Of a stretch of DNA of 64,000 nt, positions 32,479 to 42,873 are shown piece by piece (position 1 is the first letter of the stretch; each line of letters starts with the position of its first letter). The translations under genes were made by a program, and so were the position numbers. The notes beneath the pieces are model-generated. The model saw only the letters and a program-made list of their open reading frames with translations, was not told the DNA's origin and searched no databases. The stretch is from Deltaproteobacteria bacterium. Its GTDB lineage: Bacteria > Myxococcota_A > UBA796 > UBA9615. The stretch spans positions 78,356 through 142,355 of the forward strand of contig JAGSHC010000001.1 of NCBI GenBank assembly GCA_023954745.1. The letters run 5' to 3'.

Positions 32479-35400
32479 ATGGCGTCCTGTTTGCGCTCCC
32501 TTATCGCCGCATCTGCAACTCTCGCGGCTCTGATTCCTGCCTCTGCACTGGCCCAAGGCGGGCCTGACAGCAGCGGATATCTCTGGAGCTCGGCTCCGTA
32601 CGACTTCGTCGTATTGGACCCAGCGGCTGGAGGTCTCGGCACCGTCGAGTCGATCACGGGCTCGAGCTTCGAGATCGACGTGGCCCTGCCCTGGGCCGGT
32701 GGCTTCTCGTTCTACGGGAACTCCTACACCGACATCACGGTGTCCGAAGAAGGCGGCATCACCATGGGTGCCGGGGGCAACATGTTCGGGGGCAACGGCT
32801 CCCTGCCGGACACGTCGTCCTCCTCGGCAGACATCGCGGTCTTCTGGGATGAACTCGACGCGTGGGACTTCGGTGCGAGCAGCTCCAATGGCGGGCTGTT
32901 CACCTACTACGACTCCGCTGCGGATCGTTTCATCGTCTCGTGGGAGAACGTCTCCGAGGGCGGGGACGACGCCACGTTGTCGTTCCAGGCGCACCTGTAC
33001 GGCAACGGTGAGATCACGTTCCACTACGCGGACGTCACCAGCGAAGACTTCATCAGCTCCTCCACCGGCGTGGACAACAACAGCTTCGGCAACAGCGCCA
33101 CGGTAGGGATCCAGGACTTCACCGGCGGAACGGCTGCCTCCGGCAACGCGCTGCAGATTTCGTACAACACGCCTTCGCTCGTTGATGGCGTCACTGCCTA
33201 CAGCATCGTGCAGTGCGTGGACGTCGACGGCGACGGTGGGTACGCCGAGTCTTGCGGCGGCGACGACTGCGACGACGCCGACCCGCTGATCTTCGCGGGT
33301 CAGGCTGAGGTCTGCTCCGACGGCGTCGACCAGGACTGCAACGGATACGACCAGGTGTCCGACCAGGACCTCGACACGTTCCTCAACCCCGCCTGCGGCG
33401 GTGACGACTGCGACGACCTCGACCCGCTGCTGAACCCGGCCAGCGACCAGGACGCCGATGGCTCCCTCGGCTGCACCGACTGCGACGACAACGACGCGAC
33501 GGCGGTCCCCGGCGGCCTCGAGATCTGCGACGGCGTCGACAACGACTGCGACGGGACCTTCGCCTATGGCCTGACCTTCGGTGACAACGCGAACAGCACC
33601 TTCGGGCCGGGCGGAAACCGTGGTCGCGGTTCCTGGTGGGACATCACGACGGACGTCACCCTCACCGAGCTCGGCGCCAACATGGGCGTCCCCGCTGGCG
33701 AGGACCTCACCTTCGGCATCTACGAGGGCGTTCAGGGTGGCTCGACCTTCACCCAGGTCTGGACCGGCACGATCACCTCGACGGACGGTGCTCTCGCCGA
33801 CCGCATGATCCCCGTGGGCTACCCGCTGACGAGCGGCAACCGGTACTTCTTCGGGTACGTCTGGAGTGCCAGCTCGCTCTACGGCTACAACACCGCTGGT
33901 CGCAGCGCGATGCCGACCACGCCGTTCGGCACCATGACCGACGGCGCCACCATCAGCGGCAGCAGCCTGCCGACGAACCCCACGAGCACTTCGTCCACCT
34001 ACTACTCGGCCATCGTCTCCTTCAGCGACGCGGCCGCCGAGCTGCTCGACTCGGACGCCGACGGCATCTCGGCTTGCCTCGGCGACTGCGACGACTCGGA
34101 CGCGACGGCAGTTCCCGGCGGGACCGAGTTCTGCGGTGACGGAGTGGACAACGACTGCTCGGGTGTCGCCGATGACATCGACGCGGACCTCGACGGCGAG
34201 ATCGCGGCCCTCTGCGGTGGCACGGACTGCAACGACGCAGACGCGACCATCAACACTGCCGCGGTGGAACTCTGCGACGCCATCGACAGCGACTGCGACG
34301 GCCTCGTCGACGCCAACGACACGGACGTGGGCACGGTCCTCGACGCGCCGGTGCTTCTCACGGACGCACCGGCTGCGGTGATCGACGGCACCACGCCGAT
34401 TCAAACGAGCAGCGTGACCGTGGCGGGCACCACCAACCCGGTGCTCGACATCAACGTGACGGTGGACGTCACCCACGCCTGGACCGGTGACGTGGACATG
34501 AGTCTCACGTCGCCCACTGGGACCGTCATCGACCTCGTGACCGGGATCGGAGGCTCCAGCGACAACTTCACGAACACCGTGTTCGATGATCAGGCGTCCG
34601 CGACGATCGGGAGCGGCAGCGCGCCTTACACCGGCTCCTTCATTCCCGAGACCCCCCTCGCGACGTTCAGCGGCGAGGCAGCGGACGGAGTCTGGACCCT
34701 CACGGTCGAGGACACCTTCCCGAGCGCGGACGACGGAGTTCTCAACTCCTGGACCCTCGAGCTCACCACGGGCATCGCCTCCGACATCGACGGTGACGGC
34801 TGGGTGGATGCGGTGTACTGCGCTGGCGCCGACTGCGACGACACCGATGCGGCCCTGAACCCGGGCGCCGCTGAGATCTGCGGTGATTCGCTGGACCAGG
34901 ACTGCGACGGCGTCGATCTCATCGATGATGTCGACCTCGACACCTTCACCTCGGTGGCTTGCGGCGGCGACGACTGCGACGACACCGACCCCAACGTGTT
35001 CAACGGCTCGGACTTCGACCTCGACCTCGCCCTCGGGTGCCAGGACGACTGCGACGACAACGACGCCACGGCCAACCCCAACGGCGTCGAGGTTTGCAAC
35101 GACGGCATCGACCAGGACTGCAGCGGCGCCGACCTCGTGGGCACCATCGACAACGACCTCGACGGTGAGAACACCTGCACCGACTGCGACGACACCAACC
35201 CCGCCATCAACGCGGCGGCTACCGAGGTGTGCGGCGACGGCATCGACAACAACTGCTCCGGCACCGCGGACGACGTGGACGCGGACGGCGACGGCGACTT
35301 CAGCCTCGAGTGCGGCGGCGGTGACTGCGACGAAGCAGACGCCACCGTGTTCGCAGGGGCGACGGAAGCCTGCGACGGCATCGACGGTGACTGCGACGGT

Positions 35401-38397
35401 CTCGAGGACGGCCAGGACACGGACCTCCTCCCTGCGGGCAGCGCCGTGAGCGGTACGAACGCTCCTGGCTCGGGGATCAGCAGTACCAACCCGCTGACCA
35501 CCGACACGATCACCATCGCGTCGGGCACCACCGATACGATCATCGACGTCAACCTGACCATCGACATCACCCACACCTGGCTCGACGACCTGGACATCTT
35601 CCTCGTCTCGCCGGATGGCGTGTCGGTGGAGATCGTGACGGACATCGGAAGCAGCGGCGACGACTTCACCAACACGGTGTTCGACGACCAGGCGGCCACC
35701 CCGATTCCCGACTCGTCGTCCGAGGCGCCCTTCACGGGGACCTACCAGCCTGAGGGGTCCCTCGCGGCCTTCAACGGCGGCACGGTGGACGGTGTCTGGA
35801 CCCTCGAGATCACGGACGACGCCGGCGGTGACAACGGGACTCTCAACAGCTGGACGATCGACCTGCAGTACGGCGCGAGCCCCGATGCGGACGGCGACGG
35901 CTGGTACGCCGCGTCCTTCTGCTCCTTCGGCGACTGCGACGACGACCCGCTCGTGAACGTGGACGCGGCGCTCACCAACCCCGGCGCGGCCGAGGTTTGC
36001 GGCGACACCATCGACCAGGACTGCGACGGCGCGGACCTGGTGGCGGACATCGACCTCGACACCTACAGCTCGGTGGCGTGCGGCGGCGACGACTGCGACG
36101 ACGCAGACGCGACCGTCAACGTGGCCGCGACCGAGGTGTGCAACGACACCATCGACAACGACTGCGACGCGCTGACCCTCGACGTGGACGATGTCGACGG
36201 CGACGGGTTCGACTGCATCGCGGACTGCGACGACAACGACGACCTCTCCTACCCCGGCTTCTACGAGCTCTGCAACGACGGCGCGGACAACGACTGCAAC
36301 CCGGCGACGCCCGACCTCAACGACGCCGACGGCGACGGTGACGACTGCACCGTGGACTGCGACGACACGAACCCGCTGTTCGGACCCAGCCAGACCGAGC
36401 TGCTCTGCTCCGGCTTCGATGAGGACTGCGACTTCGGCGTGAGCACCCCGGACATCGACGACGGTGACCTCGACGGGTTCAACTGCGACGAGGAGTGCCT
36501 CGACACCGACCCGGCGGTGAACCCCGCCGCGGTGGAGGTGAACTGCGACGGTCTGGACAACGACTGCGACCCGGCGACCGAAGGCGAGGTCGACGTCGAC
36601 GGCGACGGTTCCACCTGCGGATTCGACTGCGACGACAACGAGCCGCTCGCATTCCCCGGCAACGTGGAAGCGTGCAACGACAGCGTCGACAACGACTGCG
36701 ACCCGACCACGGTCGACGACTTCGACATCGACCTCGACGGCGTCACTTGCGTCACCGACTGCGACGACAACGACCCGCTCAGCTTCCCGGGAGCCCCCGA
36801 GATTTGCGCGGACGGAATCGACCAGGACTGCGACCTGAGCATCGATGAAGTCGCCAACGACGCCTACGACCTGTCGGACGACGACTCGGTGCTCATCGGG
36901 CTCTGCGGCATCTCGTTCCCCTTCTGCGGAACGAACTGGGACACGGTCTACGTCTCGTCCAACGGGCGGATCACCTTCGGCTTCGACTCTGGTGAGCACA
37001 CGGAGTCGGCGGCGGTTCTCCTCTCGGAGGCGCCGCAGATTGCGGCCTTCTGGAACGACCTCGACCCCTCCGCGGGCGGCACGGTCGAAGTCCAGGAGAC
37101 CCCGAACGCTGTGGTGGTGACCTACACCGACGTCCCGGAGCTCGGCGTCGCCGGCTCGGCCAACACCGCGACGGTGACCCTCTTCGACGACGGTACTGCC
37201 AGCTTCGTGTACGGCAGCCTGAGCATGGGTGACGGACTCGTCGGCTTCTCCTGCGGCACCAGCGGGGACGTCGTCGAGACGGATGTCAGCGAGTACGAGT
37301 TCGCCTCCAACCAGTGGGCCGTCGGGCAGGGCACCGAGTCCGCCGTGTACGAGCTGTTCTCGGGCACCAACCCCAACGACCTCGCGGACTCCACCGTGGA
37401 CTTCTGCCTCAGTGGCGGAGACGACGCGGACGGTGACGGCTGGACGGACACCTGCGGTGACTGCGATGACGCGGCCGCCGATGTGTTCCCCGGCGCCGAC
37501 GATGTCTGCGGTGACAGCGTCGATCAGGATTGCGACGGCACGGCCGACAACGCCGACCTCGATGGCGACGGTGAGATTGACGTGGCCTGTGGCGGCGTCG
37601 ACTGCGATGACCTCAACGAGGACATCAACACCGGAGCGACGGAGATCTGCAACGGCATCGATGACGACTGCTCGGGTGCTCCCGAGGATGGCGGCGCCGA
37701 TGACGACGGTGACGGCTTCCTCATCTGCGGCGGTGACTGCGACGACACCAACGACGCGATCAACCCCGACGCGGCTGAGGTCTGCGACCAGGTCGACAAC
37801 GACTGCGACGGCGCGCTCGACAACGGGTTCACCCCCGACTTCGACAACGACGGTCAGGTCTCTGACGACTGCGGTGGCGACGACTGCGACGACACCAACG
37901 ACGCCGTCTTCGTCGGCGCGGACGAAATCTGCGACCTCGCGGACAACGACTGCAACGGCGAGATCGACGAGATTGACGTGGATGAGGACACCTTCATCGA
38001 CGGCAACTGCAACGGCGACGACTGCAACGACAACGACGCAGCGGTGAACCCCGGCGCGGCCGAGGTGCCCTACGACGGAATCGACAACGACTGCAGCGGC
38101 GGCGACGTCGTCGACGCGGACGGTGACGGCTTCTTCGGTGGAGAGTCCGGCACGGACTGCAACGACGGCGACGCAGCGGTGAACCCCGACGCAGAGGAAA
38201 TCTGCGACGACGACATCGACAACAACTGCAACGGCGGCACCGACCAGGGCGACAAGGACAACGACATCGACGCCGATGCTGTCTGCAGTGACTGCAACTG
38301 CAGCTCGTCGCTCATCGACGATGACGCGCCGACCGGTTCGGCGATGATGCTCCTCGGCCTCGTGGGCCTGATGGGCATGCGCCGTCGCCGCCAGTAG
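32479..38397 (+). CDS. Giant MopE-repeat surface protein with two P-domains and sorting-like tail
   Basis: 1972 residues. ATG at 32479 has GGAGG five to six bases ahead; ATG at 32467 is an alternative. Signal peptide SLIAASATLAALIPASALAQ. The N-terminal 220 residues are nidogen-like (ADIAVFWDELDAWDF, DRFIVSWENVSEGGDDATLS). About 22 MopE-type putative metal-binding motifs follow (CGGDDCDDADPL, DQDCNG..). Two proprotein-convertase P-domain-like beta sandwiches interrupt them (nt about 34380-34790 and 35440-35870; TNTVFDDQA, GVWTLEITDDAGGDNGTLNS). A second nidogen-like segment is at nt 36880-37400. The end is CNCSS, a hydrophobic helix and RRRRQ, a MYXO-CTERM-like tail. Probably calcium- or copper-binding and surface-exposed; inference from family. 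Confidence 0.88.
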   Translation: MASCLRSLIAASATLAALIPASALAQGGPDSSGYLWSSAPYDFVVLDPAAGGLGTVESITGSSFEIDVALPWAGGFSFYGNSYTDITVSEEGGITMGAGGNMFGGNGSLPDTSSSSADIAVFWDELDAWDFGASSSNGGLFTYYDSAADRFIVSWENVSEGGDDATLSFQAHLYGNGEITFHYADVTSEDFISSSTGVDNNSFGNSATVGIQDFTGGTAASGNALQISYNTPSLVDGVTAYSIVQCVDVDGDGGYAESCGGDDCDDADPLIFAGQAEVCSDGVDQDCNGYDQVSDQDLDTFLNPACGGDDCDDLDPLLNPASDQDADGSLGCTDCDDNDATAVPGGLEICDGVDNDCDGTFAYGLTFGDNANSTFGPGGNRGRGSWWDITTDVTLTELGANMGVPAGEDLTFGIYEGVQGGSTFTQVWTGTITSTDGALADRMIPVGYPLTSGNRYFFGYVWSASSLYGYNTAGRSAMPTTPFGTMTDGATISGSSLPTNPTSTSSTYYSAIVSFSDAAAELLDSDADGISACLGDCDDSDATAVPGGTEFCGDGVDNDCSGVADDIDADLDGEIAALCGGTDCNDADATINTAAVELCDAIDSDCDGLVDANDTDVGTVLDAPVLLTDAPAAVIDGTTPIQTSSVTVAGTTNPVLDINVTVDVTHAWTGDVDMSLTSPTGTVIDLVTGIGGSSDNFTNTVFDDQASATIGSGSAPYTGSFIPETPLATFSGEAADGVWTLTVEDTFPSADDGVLNSWTLELTTGIASDIDGDGWVDAVYCAGADCDDTDAALNPGAAEICGDSLDQDCDGVDLIDDVDLDTFTSVACGGDDCDDTDPNVFNGSDFDLDLALGCQDDCDDNDATANPNGVEVCNDGIDQDCSGADLVGTIDNDLDGENTCTDCDDTNPAINAAATEVCGDGIDNNCSGTADDVDADGDGDFSLECGGGDCDEADATVFAGATEACDGIDGDCDGLEDGQDTDLLPAGSAVSGTNAPGSGISSTNPLTTDTITIASGTTDTIIDVNLTIDITHTWLDDLDIFLVSPDGVSVEIVTDIGSSGDDFTNTVFDDQAATPIPDSSSEAPFTGTYQPEGSLAAFNGGTVDGVWTLEITDDAGGDNGTLNSWTIDLQYGASPDADGDGWYAASFCSFGDCDDDPLVNVDAALTNPGAAEVCGDTIDQDCDGADLVADIDLDTYSSVACGGDDCDDADATVNVAATEVCNDTIDNDCDALTLDVDDVDGDGFDCIADCDDNDDLSYPGFYELCNDGADNDCNPATPDLNDADGDGDDCTVDCDDTNPLFGPSQTELLCSGFDEDCDFGVSTPDIDDGDLDGFNCDEECLDTDPAVNPAAVEVNCDGLDNDCDPATEGEVDVDGDGSTCGFDCDDNEPLAFPGNVEACNDSVDNDCDPTTVDDFDIDLDGVTCVTDCDDNDPLSFPGAPEICADGIDQDCDLSIDEVANDAYDLSDDDSVLIGLCGISFPFCGTNWDTVYVSSNGRITFGFDSGEHTESAAVLLSEAPQIAAFWNDLDPSAGGTVEVQETPNAVVVTYTDVPELGVAGSANTATVTLFDDGTASFVYGSLSMGDGLVGFSCGTSGDVVETDVSEYEFASNQWAVGQGTESAVYELFSGTNPNDLADSTVDFCLSGGDDADGDGWTDTCGDCDDAAADVFPGADDVCGDSVDQDCDGTADNADLDGDGEIDVACGGVDCDDLNEDINTGATEICNGIDDDCSGAPEDGGADDDGDGFLICGGDCDDTNDAINPDAAEVCDQVDNDCDGALDNGFTPDFDNDGQVSDDCGGDDCDDTNDAVFVGADEICDLADNDCNGEIDEIDVDEDTFIDGNCNGDDCNDNDAAVNPGAAEVPYDGIDNDCSGGDVVDADGDGFFGGESGTDCNDGDAAVNPDAEEICDDDIDNNCNGGTDQGDKDNDIDADAVCSDCNCSSSLIDDDAPTGSAMMLLGLVGLMGMRRRRQ

Positions 38398-38413
38398 CGG
38401 ACGAGTAGATTGA

Positions 38414-38473
38414 CCGGGCGAGAGCCCGGGAGATGAATTGCGGAAGGGGAGGACCTGAGAGGGTCCTCCCCTT
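38414..38473 (+). terminator. Two hairpins between the MopE-repeat genes
   Basis: Stem ccgggc/gcccgg with GAGA loop (38414-38429), then a 12-bp perfect stem aaggggaggacc / ggtcctcccctt (38444-38455 and 38462-38473) followed by tctgctt. It is the best intrinsic-terminator candidate in the window and should end the 32479-38397 transcript; the next gene starts 27 bases later and therefore needs its own promoter or readthrough. Confidence 0.75.
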
Positions 38474-38500
38474 TCTGCTTGGGGCTGCTACAACGCGAAT

Positions 38501-41500
38501 ATGGACCTCAGGCCACGTGTCCTTCTGCTGCCGCTCCTCACCCTCCTCCTTCCAGGCGCTGTGCTGGCGCAGGGGGGCCCCGACGCATCGGGATACATCT
38601 GGGGGACCACCGCCTACGACTACGTGCCTCTGGATGGCTCAGGGGGCGTGACGGGCACCGTCGCGCCGGTGTTCACCAATGGCGCGGTCGACGTCCCTCT
38701 TCCCTTCCCTTTCCCCTGGTACGCCGGGACCTCGAGCCTGGTGTCCGTCTCCGGGAACGGTGCGCTCCGGCTCACCACCGGCGGCCTGGCCGGGGCAATG
38801 AACCAGCCCATCCCGAGCCCTCCGGGCCCCCGCCCCGACATCGCGGTCCTGTGGGACGCCCTGGACCCGTCTTCGGGAGGCGCAGTGCGGTGGTACGACG
38901 ACGTACCCGGGAATCGCTTCATCGTCTCCTGGGAAGGCATTCCCCACGCCAGTGGCGTCGGCTCGGTCTCCTTCCAGGCCCACCTGTCGCCCGACGGATC
39001 GGTGCGGATGCACTGGCTGGACACGCAGCTGGGGAACCCGATCTTCGACAACGGGGCGTCGGCCACGGTGGGGATTCAGGACGCCCTCGGTGGGAGCTTG
39101 GGTGCAGGGAACGCCCTGCAGTACTCGTACAACGCCCCAAACATCTTCGACCAGAGCGCGTTGTATCTCGGCCCATGCACCGGAGACGTCGACGGGGACG
39201 GCTACGTCAGCAGCGCATGTGGCGGCGACGACTGCGACGACTTCGACGCGGCCCTCAGCCCTGGGGCTGTCGAGATCTGCGACGACGGCGACGACCAGGA
39301 CTGCGATGGCTCGGACCAGTCGGCGGACGGCGACGGCGACGGGTATGACTCCGTCGCGTGTGGGGGCGACGACTGTGACGACGACGACCTCAACGTCTCG
39401 CCCGGCGCGACCGAGGTCGCGTGCGACACCATCGACAACGACTGCGAGCCCACCACCCTCGACCTCTCGGACGGCGACGGCGACGGCGACGCCTGCGATG
39501 TGGACTGCGACGACACCGATCCCACCATCGGTCCCAGCGCGCCCGAGGTTTGCGACGATCTGACGGATCAGGACTGTGACGGCGCCGATCTCGTGTCCGA
39601 CGCGGACGGCGACACCTACGCCAACGCCGACTGCGGCGGGCCCGACTGCGATGACCTCGACGCCTCCGTGAACCCGGGGGTCGACGCGGACGGAGACACC
39701 TGGAACGCGTGCCTCGACTGCGACGACTCGGACTTCACCGCCTACCCCGGCAACGGCGCCGAGGTGTGTGACGGGGTCGACTCCGACTGCGACGGCCTCG
39801 AGGACGGACTGGACGCCGACGTGGGCGCGGACGCCGATGGCGACGGCTGGGTGGACTCCTGCGGGGACTGCGACGGCTCTGATCCGTTGACGTACCCCGA
39901 CGCACCCGAGATCTGTGGGGACGGACTCGACCAGGACTGCGACGGCTCCGACCTCGCCGCGGACATCGACGCCGACACCTTCACCAGCGTGGCCTGTGGC
40001 GGTGATGACTGCGACGACGCGGACCCCGCCGTGAACTCCTCCGTGGCCGAGGTCTGTAACGACGCGATCGACAACGACTGCGATGAGTTGACCCTCGACC
40101 TGTTCGACGTCGATGGGGATGGGTCCGACTGCGCCTCCGATTGCGACGACGCCGACGCGTCGATCGCGCCCGGCGCCCCCGAGGTGTGCGACGACACCAT
40201 CGACCAGGACTGCGACGGCTCGGATCTGGTGGGGGACCTCGACGGGGACGGCGTGAGCGGTGCCGCGTGCGGAGGCACCGACTGCGACGACAACGACGCG
40301 TTCGTCTATCCGGGAGCGAACGAGTTCGTGTGCGACGGAATCGACCAGGCGTGCGATGGCCTTGGGGACGAGGACGACCTCGACGGCGACGGCTACGCCT
40401 TATGTGACGACGACTGCGACGACGGCGACCCTCTCGTTTGGTCTGGCGCACCGGAGCTCTGCGGGGACGGCGTAGACAACGACTGCGACGGAGCTCTCGA
40501 CGAGTTCGTCGACGACGACTACGTCCTGGACGACGACGGCGGCCTCACCTTCAGCATCTGTAGCTTCAGCTTCCCGTTCTGCGGCGAGAGCTTCGACAGC
40601 TTCACCTTGCACGCCAATGGGCGCGTGACCTTCGGCGACGCCGGAGGCGGTGGATTCAGCGATGGATCGGGCGCCGATGTGACCTCTGCAGGCTCGCTGA
40701 GCGACCTGCACGGAGAGGCGCCGCAGCTCGCGTTTCTCTGGAGCGATCTCGACCCCACGATCTCCGGGACCGTGCACGTCACGGAGGACAGCAACACCGC
40801 CAGCATGGTCGTGACCTACACCAACGTGACCCAGCACCCGGCGTGGCCGGGCGCGGTGCTCGGCGGCAACTCGGTGACCGTGACGTTCGGCGGAGCGGGC
40901 TTCGCGACCTACGAGTACGGGGCGATCTCCGGCGAGGTCGCCATCGCCGGCTGGTCCTGCGGGAACACCTCGCCCGTCGCCATGGATCTGAGCGATCCCG
41001 GGTTGCCTGAGGCCGCGCCGCGCATCGGGCAGGGCAGCGAGACCGCGATCTTCCAGGTGTTCGAGGGCGCGGCGAGCGGCGGAGACAGCGTCGACCTCGA
41101 CAATCTCGACGTCTCGTTCTGCCTGACGGACGGCGTGGACGGCGACGGCGACGGCTGGAGCGACCAGTGCGGCGACTGCGACGACTCGGCCGCGGACGTC
41201 TACCCGGGAGCCCCGGAGCTGTGTGACGGAGTCGATCACGACTGCAACGGCTCGGTGGATGACGCGGACGCGGACGACGATGGGTACACGGCGGTCGCCT
41301 GCGGCGGCGCGGACTGCGACGACGCCGATCCCATCACGAACCCGGAGGCGACCGAGGTCTGCGATGGGCTCGACAATGACTGCGACGGCCTGCCCGAAGC
41401 GGGTGGCGAGGACGCGGACGCGGACGGCTGGCTGGTCTGTGGCGGCGACTGCGACGACAGCCGCTTCGACGTGAACCCCGGCGCTCTCGAGATCTGCAAC

Positions 41501-42118
41501 GAGGTCGACGACAACTGCGACACGTTCATCGACGAGGGGTGGAGCTCCGATCAGGACGCCGATGGCACCTTGAACCCCGACTGCGGTGGGGACGACTGCG
41601 ACGATCTGGATCCGGACGTGTCCCCCATCGATGACGAGGTCTGCGACGGCAAGGACAACGACTGCAACGACGTCGTGGACGACCTCGACGCCGACTCGGA
41701 TGGCTTCGTCGACGTGGCGTGCGGGGGGGACGACTGCAACGACCTGCGACCCCAGGTGTTCCCCGGCGCAGACGAGGCATGCGATGGCCTCGACACGGAC
41801 TGCAACGGAGTCGAGAACGACGTGGACCTCGATGGCGATGGAGCCATCGACGCCGACTGTGGCGGTGACGACTGCCACGACGGCGACCCTGCGATCGTCC
41901 CCGGAGCCGAGGAGATCTGCGACGACGGCGAAGACAACGACTGCAACGGAGGGGTGGACCAGGGTGGGGACGACCTCGTCGCCGACCCGGTCTGCACCGG
42001 CTGTGCCTGCAGCGCCTCCGGAACGGCGGACGACAGCCGGGCGGCCTTGGCGATGCTGCTTCTGTGGCCACTCTGTGGCCTGCGGCGGCGGCGAGGCGTC
42101 TCTACACTCCGCGGGTGA
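38501..42118 (+). CDS. MopE-repeat surface protein, paralog of the preceding gene
   Basis: 1205 residues. Signal peptide LLLPLLTLLLPGAVLAQGG; the mature start AQGGPDASGYIWGTTAYDY parallels AQGGPDSSGYLWSSAPYDF of the preceding protein, so they are paralogs. Nidogen-like N-domain (PDIAVLWDALDPSSGG, NRFIVSWEG). About 16 MopE-type motifs (CGGDDCDD, DQDCDGSD), with a second nidogen-like part at nt 40500-41130 (FPFCGESFDSFTLHANGRVTF). No P-domains, which accounts for much of its shorter length. C-terminus CACSASG, hydrophobic helix (LAMLLLWPLCGL), RRRR and seven further residues. TGA overlaps the GTG of the methyltransferase, an odd coupling of a surface protein to cytoplasmic genes. Confidence 0.86.
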   Translation: MDLRPRVLLLPLLTLLLPGAVLAQGGPDASGYIWGTTAYDYVPLDGSGGVTGTVAPVFTNGAVDVPLPFPFPWYAGTSSLVSVSGNGALRLTTGGLAGAMNQPIPSPPGPRPDIAVLWDALDPSSGGAVRWYDDVPGNRFIVSWEGIPHASGVGSVSFQAHLSPDGSVRMHWLDTQLGNPIFDNGASATVGIQDALGGSLGAGNALQYSYNAPNIFDQSALYLGPCTGDVDGDGYVSSACGGDDCDDFDAALSPGAVEICDDGDDQDCDGSDQSADGDGDGYDSVACGGDDCDDDDLNVSPGATEVACDTIDNDCEPTTLDLSDGDGDGDACDVDCDDTDPTIGPSAPEVCDDLTDQDCDGADLVSDADGDTYANADCGGPDCDDLDASVNPGVDADGDTWNACLDCDDSDFTAYPGNGAEVCDGVDSDCDGLEDGLDADVGADADGDGWVDSCGDCDGSDPLTYPDAPEICGDGLDQDCDGSDLAADIDADTFTSVACGGDDCDDADPAVNSSVAEVCNDAIDNDCDELTLDLFDVDGDGSDCASDCDDADASIAPGAPEVCDDTIDQDCDGSDLVGDLDGDGVSGAACGGTDCDDNDAFVYPGANEFVCDGIDQACDGLGDEDDLDGDGYALCDDDCDDGDPLVWSGAPELCGDGVDNDCDGALDEFVDDDYVLDDDGGLTFSICSFSFPFCGESFDSFTLHANGRVTFGDAGGGGFSDGSGADVTSAGSLSDLHGEAPQLAFLWSDLDPTISGTVHVTEDSNTASMVVTYTNVTQHPAWPGAVLGGNSVTVTFGGAGFATYEYGAISGEVAIAGWSCGNTSPVAMDLSDPGLPEAAPRIGQGSETAIFQVFEGAASGGDSVDLDNLDVSFCLTDGVDGDGDGWSDQCGDCDDSAADVYPGAPELCDGVDHDCNGSVDDADADDDGYTAVACGGADCDDADPITNPEATEVCDGLDNDCDGLPEAGGEDADADGWLVCGGDCDDSRFDVNPGALEICNEVDDNCDTFIDEGWSSDQDADGTLNPDCGGDDCDDLDPDVSPIDDEVCDGKDNDCNDVVDDLDADSDGFVDVACGGDDCNDLRPQVFPGADEACDGLDTDCNGVENDVDLDGDGAIDADCGGDDCHDGDPAIVPGAEEICDDGEDNDCNGGVDQGGDDLVADPVCTGCACSASGTADDSRAALAMLLLWPLCGLRRRRGVSTLRG

Positions 42119-42873
42119 CCGCGCCTGAACCTGCCGACTACGACGCGCTCTGGCGTGGCCCCTGGAGAGACGCAGCGGCCCGCGGGCCCGGCTTCCGATC
42201 CAGGTACGCGACTCTTCTGCGTCTCATGGCCCGTCATGGAGCGGCGGGCCGCTTCCTGGAGATCGGCGCCGGCACCGGCGCGTTCCTTCCCATCGTGCAG
42301 GCTCGCTTCCCGTGGCTCGAGGTCTCGGGACACGACGGCTCGTCGGTCGCCCTCGAGGCGCTCCGCGCCCGGGCTGGTCTGGCCGCGGTCTACGGGGGCC
42401 AACTCGGGGAGGCCTTCGACCTGGACCGGGCCTTCGACGTCGTCGTGTGCAGCGAGGTGCTGGAGCACATTGACGATCACGCCGCGGCCCTGGGGGCCAT
42501 CGTCCGTCATCTCCGGCCCGGAGGGCGGCTCTACCTCAGCGTGCCCCTGCGCCAGGACCTGTGGACCCAGGTCGACGACGCCGTTGGACATGTGCGCCGG
42601 TACGGGCGCGGTGAGCTGGCGGGGATGTGCAAGGGACTGGGCCTCGACGTGCTGGACGACCTCAGCACGGGGTTTCCCCTCTACAACGCCTACTACCAAG
42701 TCCTGGGTCGCAAGAGCCCCGAGGAGACCGCCTCGGGGGCCCGCAGGAGCCCCGTGGTGTCGCTGGTGACCGGAGTGCTCGCGAAGGCGCTGAGCCTCGA
42801 GACGCGGGTCTCCACGCCCTTTGGCGGTCGTGGCTTCGTGGTCGCCCGGCGTCCCTATCGGACGTCTTCGTGA
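42115..42873 (+). CDS. Class I SAM-dependent methyltransferase
   Basis: 252 residues from GTG at 42115, overlapping the upstream stop (GTGA). Rossmann methyltransferase motifs: I FLEIGAGTGAFLP, II-like VSGHDGSS, and post-I FDVVVCSEVLEHIDDH with HLRPGGRLYLSVP. This layout (EVLEH, RPGG) is that of UbiG/type-11/12 methyltransferases that act on small molecules or lipids; the substrate is unknown. There are no membrane helices. It overlaps the ABC ATPase gene by four bases, so the three downstream genes form one translational chain. Confidence 0.87.
   Translation: MTAPEPADYDALWRGPWRDAAARGPGFRSRYATLLRLMARHGAAGRFLEIGAGTGAFLPIVQARFPWLEVSGHDGSSVALEALRARAGLAAVYGGQLGEAFDLDRAFDVVVCSEVLEHIDDHAAALGAIVRHLRPGGRLYLSVPLRQDLWTQVDDAVGHVRRYGRGELAGMCKGLGLDVLDDLSTGFPLYNAYYQVLGRKSPEETASGARRSPVVSLVTGVLAKALSLETRVSTPFGGRGFVVARRPYRTSS

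Noticed and set aside
32476-36999. Very long open frame antisense to the first MopE-repeat gene (about 1500 codons)
   Set aside because: It is a mirror of the GAC/GGC-rich repeats (read as Val/Ala/Arg), with no plausible start signal, no domain and no signal peptide. The sense strand has family motifs and a strong ribosome site.
33230-41970. CRISPR-like periodic repeats
   Set aside because: The regular GGCGACGACTGCGACGAC spacing is in codon phase and encodes MopE metal motifs; spacers are not unique random sequence and no cas gene is near.
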